Notes under the pieces: generated by a model | The model's database searches: none | Seen by the model: only the letters and a program-made list of their open reading frames with translations | Told to the model about the DNA's origin: nothing | Assembly (NCBI GenBank): GCA_007132395.1 | Contig: SLOR01000336.1 | Span: 1 to 10,011 of the forward strand | Reading direction: 5' to 3' | Origin: Bacteroidales bacterium | GTDB lineage: Bacteria > Bacteroidota > Bacteroidia > Bacteroidales > UBA7960 | Length of the DNA: 10,011 nt | Part shown: positions 1 to 4,938 of the stretch, in pieces | Position numbering within the stretch: the stretch's first letter is position 1 | Layout: each line of letters opens with the position of its first letter | Made by a program: the position numbers and the translations under genes

Positions 1-1898
1 GTGAGCAGGACAAATTGAGCCCGGAGCTGGAAAAGCAAATTATGGAGGCTACCACTCTGTCGGTATTGGAAGACTTATACCTTCCTTACAAACCCAAGCG
101 CAAAACCAGGGCTACCATGGCCGTTGCACGTGGGCTGGAGCCCCTGGCAAAAATTCTTTTCACCCAAAACAATATGGATGTGGAAGAGAAGGCATGGGCT
201 TACGTGAATGATGAAAAAGAAGTGCCCGATGTGCAGGCGGCACTGGCGGGAGCAAGGGACATCATTGCCGAATGGATCAATGAGGATGCCCGGGCCCGGC
301 AACGTATTCGCCGGCTCTACGAAAGGAAGGCTGATATCAATTGCAAAGTTGCCAAAGGCAAGGAGGAGGAGGGCAGTAAATATGAAGCATGGTTTGACTG
401 GACCGAGAACCTGGCCAAAGCACCCTCTCACCGCATCCTGGCCATGTTCAGGGGAGAGAATGAAGGTTTTCTGAAAGTAAATATTCAGCCCGATGAAGAA
501 GAGGCCACCGACATGCTGGAGGGCATGTTTGTGAAAGGACGAACTCCAGCGGCAGAGCAGGTGCAGATGGCTCTAAAAGACAGCTACAAACGTCTTATGG
601 CACCTTCCATGGAAACGGAAATGCGGCAGCAATTTAAAAAGAAAGCCGACGAAGAAGCCATAAGGGTATTTGCACAAAACCTCAGGCAGTTGTTGTTGGC
701 CCCGCCGCTCGGACAAAAGAACATCCTGGCCATCGACCCGGGTATGCGAACCGGTTGCAAAGTAGTGTGCCTTGACAAGCAGGGCAAACTCCTTCATAAT
801 GAAAATATCTACCCGCTTCCCCCGCAAAACCAGCGCAAAGAAGCCGCTGCCAAAATCCTGAACCTGGTAAATGCTTATAATATAGAAGCCATTGCCATTG
901 GAAACGGTACAGGGGGGCGTGAAACAGAGGCGATTATTCGCCACATTCGTTTTCCCAAAGATATCTTTGCCGTGATGGTGAACGAAAGCGGCGCCTCTGT
1001 CTATTCTGCCTCGGCGGTGGCAAGAGAAGAATTCCCCGAATATGATATTACCGTAAGAGGGGCTGTAAGCATAGGCCGGCGCCTGGCCGACCCCCTGGCC
1101 GAGTTAGTGAAGATTGATCCCAAATCCATTGGCGTGGGGCAGTACCAGCATGACGTGGATCAGAAACAGCTCAAAAACAGTCTGGACGACGTAGTGGTAA
1201 GCTCGGTGAATGCTGTGGGGGTAGAGGTAAATACTGCCAGCAAGGAGCTGCTCACCTACGTGTCAGGTCTGGGGCCGGTACTGGCAAAAAACCTGGTAGA
1301 GTACCGCAATGAAAACGGGCCCTTCGAGTCGCGCAGCGCACTGAAAAAGGTGCCCCGATTCGGCGCCAAAGCATTTGAACAGGCAGCAGGCTTTATGAGG
1401 GTGAGCCAAAGCAAAAACCCCCTGGACCGAAGTGCCGTGCACCCCGAAAGCTACCATATTGTTTCGGCCATGACCAAAGATATAGGCTGCACCGTTGAGG
1501 ACCTTATGAAAGATGAGGCCCTGCGAAAACAAATTATTCCTGAAAAATATACTACCGACACCATAGGCTTACCCACCCTGAAAGATATAATGGCCGAGCT
1601 GGCCAAGCCCGGGCGCGACCCGCGCAAGGAAATTGAAATGTTTGAGTTCGACCCCAACGTGAATAGTATCCACGACCTTAGGCCGGGCATGAAACTGCCG
1701 GGAATTGTCACCAATATCACCGCCTTTGGTGCATTCGTAGATGTGGGAGCTCATCAGGACGGGCTGGTGCATATCAGTCAGCTGGCCGACCGCTACGTGG
1801 GCAACCCCAACGAGGTAGTAACACTCAATCAAAAAGTTATGGTAACCATACTGGAAGTTGATATTCCGCGCAAGCGGGTGTCTATGAGTATGAAGTAA
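1..1898 (+). CDS. tex: Tex-family RNA-binding transcription accessory protein, 5'-truncated by window edge
   Basis: Tex is a cytoplasmic nucleic-acid-binding protein related to eukaryotic Spt6 and linked to transcription and RNA metabolism. The reading frame is open from base 3 to the TAA at 1896-1898 (about 631 codons). The first visible residues (EQDKLSPELEKQI) already match the interior of the N-terminal helical region, so the true start lies outside the window and the TTG at base 15 is not the start. About 80-90% of a usual 710-780-residue protein is present. Counting from base 15: a helical N-terminal part with the LEDLYLPYKPKRKTRA motif (near residue 19); a YqgF/RNase H-like domain opening with IDPG at 240-243; a helix-hairpin-helix region (SGLGPVLAKNL, then KKVPRFGAKAFEQAAGF); and a C-terminal S1 RNA-binding domain (about 555-627, with ITAFGAFVDVG and GLVHISQL). 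It ends right after S1, without the longer tail of the E. coli protein. It converges with era. Confidence 0.96.
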   Translation, partial: EQDKLSPELEKQIMEATTLSVLEDLYLPYKPKRKTRATMAVARGLEPLAKILFTQNNMDVEEKAWAYVNDEKEVPDVQAALAGARDIIAEWINEDARARQRIRRLYERKADINCKVAKGKEEEGSKYEAWFDWTENLAKAPSHRILAMFRGENEGFLKVNIQPDEEEATDMLEGMFVKGRTPAAEQVQMALKDSYKRLMAPSMETEMRQQFKKKADEEAIRVFAQNLRQLLLAPPLGQKNILAIDPGMRTGCKVVCLDKQGKLLHNENIYPLPPQNQRKEAAAKILNLVNAYNIEAIAIGNGTGGRETEAIIRHIRFPKDIFAVMVNESGASVYSASAVAREEFPEYDITVRGAVSIGRRLADPLAELVKIDPKSIGVGQYQHDVDQKQLKNSLDDVVVSSVNAVGVEVNTASKELLTYVSGLGPVLAKNLVEYRNENGPFESRSALKKVPRFGAKAFEQAAGFMRVSQSKNPLDRSAVHPESYHIVSAMTKDIGCTVEDLMKDEALRKQIIPEKYTTDTIGLPTLKDIMAELAKPGRDPRKEIEMFEFDPNVNSIHDLRPGMKLPGIVTNITAFGAFVDVGAHQDGLVHISQLADRYVGNPNEVVTLNQKVMVTILEVDIPRKRVSMSMK

Positions 1899-1904
1899 GA
1901 AATT

Positions 1905-1977
1905 GGGAGAACGGATACCGGAAATCGGAAATCGGAGGAGAATCTTCCGGTCTCCGATCTCCCTTCTCCGGTCTCTC
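1905..1977. repeat. 73-base imperfect palindrome between tex and era, possible bidirectional terminator
   Basis: The gap between the convergent tex and era genes is almost entirely one long imperfect inverted repeat. The arms 1905-1939 and 1943-1977 pair without gaps at 26 of 35 positions around a three-base loop (GAA). Each arm is itself built from short degenerate units such as ATCGGA and CCGGA. It lies 6 bases after the tex stop codon and just before that of era, so it could end transcription from both sides, but neither side has a clear T-tract. The composition, rich in GGA and TCC blocks, is unlike the flanking coding sequence and suggests a dispersed intergenic repeat. That part is inference. 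Confidence 0.6.
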
Positions 1978-1978
1978 T

Positions 1979-2851
1979 TTATCTGTAACCAAATCTCCCC
2001 AACTGCATATCATTATCGCGCCAGTTTTTGCTGACCTTCACATGCATGTCGAGAAATACCTGTTTGCCCACGAATTCCTCGATGTCTTTGCGGGCTTGTG
2101 TGCCAACGCGCTTGAGGGCGCTGCCCTTATGACCAATGATAATTCCTTTTTGTGAATCGCGACTTACATAGATGACGCTGCGGATACGAATAATTTTCTC
2201 CTCTTCTTTATAAGATTCTACAGCCACTTCAACAGAGTAGGGAATTTCCTTGTCATAATTCATAAGGATTTTTTCGCGGATAATTTCCGAGATAAAAAAC
2301 CGCATGGGGCGGTCGGTGAGGTCGTCTTTGGGGAAATATGGAGGATTTTCGGGCAGGGTTTCAAGAATTTTGGCCATTACCTGCTCCAGATTGAAATTAT
2401 TCAGGGCAGAGATGGGTAGCACTTTAAAGGTAGGGTATTCTTTTTTCCATTGTTCGCATTTGGCAATCACCTCCTCCTGGCTGGCCAGGTCTATTTTGTT
2501 GATGAGCAGCAGCACGGGAATGCTGGTGTTTTTTAATTTACTGAGAGTTTTCTCTTCGGTGAAGTCATCATCTACCTGTGTTACCAGGATAAAGAGGTCG
2601 GCATCTTCCAGTGCAGAATGCACAAAGCTCATCATGTGTTCCTGAAGCTTATAGCCTGGTTTTATGATGCCGGGTGTGTCAGAAAAAACAATCTGATAGT
2701 TTTCGTCGTTGGCAATGCCAAGAATGCGGTGGCGGGTGGTTTGCGCCTTGGGGGTAATGATGGATATTTTTTCTCCCAGAAGGGCATTCATCAGGGTGGA
2801 TTTACCAACATTGGGTTTGCCTAAGATATTAACGAAGCCGGCCTTGTGCAT
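1979..2851 (-). CDS. era: GTPase Era, 30S ribosomal subunit assembly
   Basis: Era is an essential GTPase that binds the 3' end of 16S rRNA during late maturation of the small ribosomal subunit. The 290-residue product has the usual family length and every expected motif: G1 GKPNVGKS at 11-18, G2 threonines at 39-40, G3 DTPG at 59-62, G4 NKID at 119-122 and G5 SAL at 149-151. A C-terminal KH domain follows, with its GxxG loop as GHKG at 241-244, the part that contacts rRNA. The ATG at 2849-2851 places the G1 motif at the normal distance from the N-terminus. It converges with tex and is divergent from the tRNA-fMet gene. No good Shine-Dalgarno is visible, as is common in Bacteroidota. Nothing in the sequence suggests loss of function. 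Confidence 0.98.
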   Translation of the reverse strand: MHKAGFVNILGKPNVGKSTLMNALLGEKISIITPKAQTTRHRILGIANDENYQIVFSDTPGIIKPGYKLQEHMMSFVHSALEDADLFILVTQVDDDFTEEKTLSKLKNTSIPVLLLINKIDLASQEEVIAKCEQWKKEYPTFKVLPISALNNFNLEQVMAKILETLPENPPYFPKDDLTDRPMRFFISEIIREKILMNYDKEIPYSVEVAVESYKEEEKIIRIRSVIYVSRDSQKGIIIGHKGSALKRVGTQARKDIEEFVGKQVFLDMHVKVSKNWRDNDMQLGRFGYR

Positions 2852-2915
2852 GATGCGAATATTTATTTATGAGTAAAAAAGCTGATTCCCAAGGGTATGA
2901 AAATCAAAGGAAGTA

Positions 2916-2923
2916 CAAAATTA
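2916..2923 (-). promoter_or_regulatory. Possible -7 element of the era promoter
   Basis: On the minus strand this reads TAATTTTG, an exact match to the Bacteroidota -7 consensus TAnnTTTG. It would start transcription about 58 bases before the era start codon. No TTTG is seen at the right distance upstream, so only half of the promoter is supported. Confidence 0.3.
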
Positions 2924-2951
2924 CGATATTTCTCAAAAATTGCTGGCTTTA

Positions 2952-2982
2952 TTTGTGTGAAAGGAAAAAAGCTGTAACTTTG
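2952..2982 (+). promoter_or_regulatory. Bacteroidota-type promoter for tRNA-fMet
   Basis: TTTG at 2952-2955 and TAACTTTG at 2975-2982 are separated by 19 bases, an exact fit to the primary sigma factor consensus of Bacteroidota (TTTG, N19, TAnnTTTG). Transcription would begin near 2989, giving a leader of about 70 bases before the mature tRNA that RNase P would remove. It is the best promoter in the window. Confidence 0.7.
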
Positions 2983-3060
2983 CACCTGCAAAAGAGGAGG
3001 GACTCCTTGAAAAAGCAAAAGTTCTTAAGACATACAAAGCAAGAAGCTTTCAAGATATAT

Positions 3061-3132
<72 letters not shown>

Positions 3133-3138
3133 CTAAGT

Positions 3139-3180
3139 AACCCCTTTAAGTCGTTGATTTAAAGGGGTTTTTGTTTTTCT
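3139..3180 (+). terminator. Rho-independent terminator after tRNA-fMet
   Basis: An 11-bp stem (AACCCCTTTAA at 3139-3149 with TTAAAGGGGTT at 3159-3169) and a 9-base loop are followed by a T-rich tract, TTTTTGTTTTT. It begins 6 bases after the tRNA. Confidence 0.85.
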
Positions 3181-3258
3181 GGGGGACGGATGGGTCACAA
3201 ATTTTAATCAGGGGTATGTTCTCCTGCTAATCCAAATATTAGTTTTTCTGCTACACAA

Positions 3259-3291
3259 AAAAACGCTGCAACCAGAGGTTGCAGCGTTTTT
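3259..3291 (-). terminator. Rho-independent terminator of the DUF4168-like gene
   Basis: A perfect 15-bp stem (3259-3273 with 3277-3291, core CGCTGCAACC/GGTTGCAGCG) has a three-base loop. On the minus strand it is followed by a run of seven T, the correct polarity for the gene ending at 3316. The T-run on the other side means it could also stop plus-strand reading. Confidence 0.85.
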
Positions 3292-3300
3292 CATTGGGAG

Positions 3301-3316
3301 AATGTCAATTGACATT
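3301..3316. repeat. Perfect 16-bp palindrome at the end of the DUF4168-like gene
   Basis: AATGTCAATTGACATT equals its own reverse complement. It sits between the stop codon of the minus-strand gene (they share base 3316) and that gene's terminator. It could be a protein-binding site or a short hairpin protecting the mRNA end; the role is unknown. Confidence 0.55.
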
Positions 3317-3801
3317 TATTCCATATCCTCAAACATTTTATCTACTTTTCCTTTTACTTCAGGATTTTGCTCGTAGGCTTGCATAATGTTCTGGTATTTC
3401 TCTACTTCAAGGCCTTCCTCTGTTATTGCCTGCATCATTTCCATTTGCATTTCCTGCTGTTGCTGCTGTACGGCATTGAGTGCGTTGGTAAATGCAAGCA
3501 TTTCCTCTTCTGTTGCATCTATTTCCGTTTGCCCCTGCTGTTGCCCTTGCATAAGCATTTCGTTAAAGCGATCAACGCTTAGGTCGGTCTCTTCAATGGT
3601 ATTAATCATTCTCATTTGTCCTTCTTCCTGGATTATCATCACTTTGCTCACTGCACTTACAAATTGCTGAAGCTCCGCATCGGTATAGTTGGCGGGAGCA
3701 GCTGCAGGTGCCTGCATGGGCATTTGTGCCATCAGAGTGGTGCTGATGAAGGCAAACATCATAAATGAAAATAATCGGGTAATTGATTTTGTAAAAAGCA
3801 T
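3316..3801 (-). CDS. Small secreted DUF4168-like helical protein with internal duplication
   Basis: This predicted 161-residue exported protein resembles the DUF4168 family, whose function is not established. The ATG at 3799-3801 was chosen because it opens directly on a signal peptide (residues 1-25, MLFTKS..., then a hydrophobic core ending TTLMA before Gln26). An upstream TTG start at 3840 would lie inside the likely promoter. The mature part starts with a Pro/Ala-rich linker (27-38), then an all-helical acidic region very rich in Gln and Met, including five Gln in a row at 112-116. Residues 40-85 and 97-142 align without gaps at about 14 identities of 46 plus many conservative changes; both copies end in the family-like LxVxxF/Y motif (LSVDRFNEM and LEVEKYQNI). 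It has no cysteine and no second membrane segment, so a soluble periplasmic or secreted location is likely. It is monocistronic, with its own promoter and terminator. Confidence 0.85.
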   Translation of the reverse strand: MLFTKSITRLFSFMMFAFISTTLMAQMPMQAPAAAPANYTDAELQQFVSAVSKVMIIQEEGQMRMINTIEETDLSVDRFNEMLMQGQQQGQTEIDATEEEMLAFTNALNAVQQQQQEMQMEMMQAITEEGLEVEKYQNIMQAYEQNPEVKGKVDKMFEDME

Positions 3802-3837
3802 AATTGTGTTTTTTTGTTTTAAAAAAGTAATGAATTT

Positions 3838-3869
3838 CAAAAGTAAGGAAAATACAGCGGGTCACCAAA
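3838..3869 (-). promoter_or_regulatory. Bacteroidota-type promoter of the DUF4168-like gene
   Basis: On the minus strand TTTG (3866-3869) and TACTTTTG (3838-3845) are 20 bases apart, close to the Bacteroidota consensus. The predicted start of transcription near 3831 gives a leader of about 30 bases and argues for the ATG at 3801 as start codon. Confidence 0.5.
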
Positions 3870-4226
3870 TTATGCTTTTTAACATTTGGGGATTTAACGA
3901 AATTAAACACATGGATTCTTTTTTTTTTCGGGTTTGAAAAGTGCATCCCTTCTGTTTTTATTTTTTTTCTTGCCAGGTTGGTATTGAAAATGCCCAAGAC
4001 GCATGTAATCAGGGATATACATCCTTTTATGCGCTGCTTGATTGCACTTAACATTGGCTTAATATGGCTTTCTGCAGAATTATTTGTTGCTTTTGTCTGC
4101 AGTGTAATATAATTGGTCACCTGTGTAATCTGAAGATATTTGAAAAACAGCGTAATAGCTGCTGCTAGTGGTTTTACGAGGCATATTTCTCCGTGTATTT
4201 ACGTATAATCAAAGTTTGGTTGTTGG
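3870..4226. other. AT-rich intergenic region without a convincing gene
   Basis: Bases 3870-4226 lie between the divergent DUF4168-like and YfiR-like genes. The left half has long T-runs (around 3919-3929 and 3955-3969). Open frames exist on both strands but are short or run through the neighbouring promoter, and none has a clear ribosome binding site or a recognisable domain. The only candidate is the 40-codon frame at 3990-4112, listed separately. I see no tRNA, terminator-quality hairpin or transposon end. Confidence 0.6.
3990..4112 (+). pseudogene. 40-codon frame resembling an isolated signal peptide, possible gene remnant
   Basis: An ATG at 3990 opens a 40-residue frame ending in TAA at 4110-4112. 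It has a charged start (MPKTHVIRDIHPFMR) and then a long hydrophobic stretch (CLIALNIGLIWLSAELFVAF). This is the layout of the signal-anchor region that starts many Bacteroidota TonB-dependent (SusC-like) receptors with an STN domain. A short stretch in another frame at about 4127-4150 reads NLKIFEKQ, faintly like the STN pattern of a helix followed by EKQ. It may be the decayed start of such a gene, a small membrane peptide, or chance in AT-rich DNA. No promoter or ribosome binding site supports it. Confidence 0.15.
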
Positions 4227-4234
4227 TAATTTTG
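4227..4234 (+). promoter_or_regulatory. Possible -7 element for the YfiR-like gene
   Basis: TAATTTTG matches TAnnTTTG exactly and would start transcription near 4241, about 107 bases before the start codon at 4348. The expected TTTG 19-20 bases upstream is missing; the TTTG at 4215-4218 is too close. Only half of the promoter is supported. Confidence 0.3.
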
Positions 4235-4251
4235 TAACGAGCGATGAAGGT

Positions 4252-4265
4252 AACAGTTGACTGTT
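4252..4265. promoter_or_regulatory. Inverted repeat downstream of the possible YfiR-like promoter
   Basis: AACAGT and ACTGTT form inverted arms separated by TG. The site lies about 10 bases after the predicted start of transcription, where a repressor could act. Operator function is inference only. Confidence 0.25.
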
Positions 4266-4347
4266 GCAATTGAATGCCAAAATCCTTGAGAAAATAGAAC
4301 ATATTACGAGTTTCTTTAACCCAATATTTATTTAAAAATTACTTTCA

Positions 4348-4863
4348 ATGAAAAAAATCTACACAATCCTTGCAGGTTTAATGCTTATGAGTGTTAGTGT
4401 ATCCTCAATGGCCCAGGATCAGTATAAAATGCAATCGGTGTTTGTATATAACTTTACACGTATGATTGCCTGGCCCCAGGCTTATCAAAGCGGGGATTTT
4501 GTGATTGCCGTTTATGGCAACAGTCCTATTGCACGAGAATTTCAGGAGCTGGCTGCTACCCGTATGGTAGGTAATCAGCGTATTATTGTAAAAACTTTCA
4601 ATAATATTGCAGAAATCGAAAAGAGTCATATCTTGTATGTGCCCACCAATCAGTCTCGTAATATTAATGATATTGTTGGTAAGCTTAAATCCGACAGGAT
4701 TAGCGCACTGGTTGTTACCGATGCCCGCAATGCGCTCACCAATGGTTCGGTGGTAAACTTCCTTATCGAAGGTGGCCGTCAGCGCTACGAACTGAGCGAA
4801 TCCAATGCCCGCGACATGGGGCTGAACCTGGGTTCTGAGATGGCTCGCCTGGCCATAAGATAG
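4348..4863 (+). CDS. YfiR-like (DUF4154) periplasmic protein
   Basis: This 171-residue protein has the layout of the YfiR/DUF4154 family. In Pseudomonas, YfiR is a periplasmic repressor of the diguanylate cyclase YfiN; in Bacteroidota relatives the role is mostly unknown. The ATG at 4348 gives a good signal peptide (residues 1-22, ending SSMA before Gln23). Family features follow in order: KMQSVFVYNFTRMIAWP at about 27-43, a strand reading FVIAVYGNSPI, SHILYVP where relatives often have CHIL, then ALVVTDA and the glycine-bearing SVVNFLIEGGRQRYEL, ending with LGSEMARLA. There is no cysteine, so the disulfides described for Pseudomonas YfiR cannot form. No GGDEF protein or sensor kinase is next to it in the window; its downstream neighbour is mutS after 75 bases. 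Its signal target here cannot be named from context. Confidence 0.85.
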   Translation: MKKIYTILAGLMLMSVSVSSMAQDQYKMQSVFVYNFTRMIAWPQAYQSGDFVIAVYGNSPIAREFQELAATRMVGNQRIIVKTFNNIAEIEKSHILYVPTNQSRNINDIVGKLKSDRISALVVTDARNALTNGSVVNFLIEGGRQRYELSESNARDMGLNLGSEMARLAIR

Positions 4864-4910
4864 ATTTTGCAGGCAGCAAAAATCCTGTTCTTTAAACAAA
4901 AAAAAATGTG

Positions 4911-4918
4911 TAGGTTTG
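4911..4918 (+). promoter_or_regulatory. Possible -7 element of the mutS promoter
   Basis: TAGGTTTG fits TAnnTTTG and would start transcription near 4925, about 14 bases before the TTG start of mutS. Upstream at the -33 distance only a T-rich TGTTCTTT is seen. The short gap to the YfiR-like gene and the lack of a terminator there also allow read-through from that gene. Confidence 0.35.
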
Positions 4919-4938
4919 CCAATTAAAAAGGTAAAAAA

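Noticed and set aside
573..944. 123-codon minus-strand open frame inside tex
   Set aside because: It lies opposite the conserved YqgF-like region of Tex and has no recognisable features.
3689..3937. 82-codon plus-strand open frame opposite the DUF4168-like gene
   Set aside because: It is a shadow of the signal peptide and promoter region of the minus-strand gene.
3602..4120. 172-codon minus-strand open frame covering the AT-rich gap
   Set aside because: It overlaps the signal peptide region of the DUF4168-like gene out of frame and crosses that gene's promoter. Its composition is Lys/Asn/Phe-rich without a domain, as expected of AT-rich non-coding DNA.
4864..4880. Short hairpin TTTTGC/GCAAAA after the YfiR-like gene
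   Set aside because: Only about 6 weak pairs and no T-tract follow, so it is not a credible terminator.
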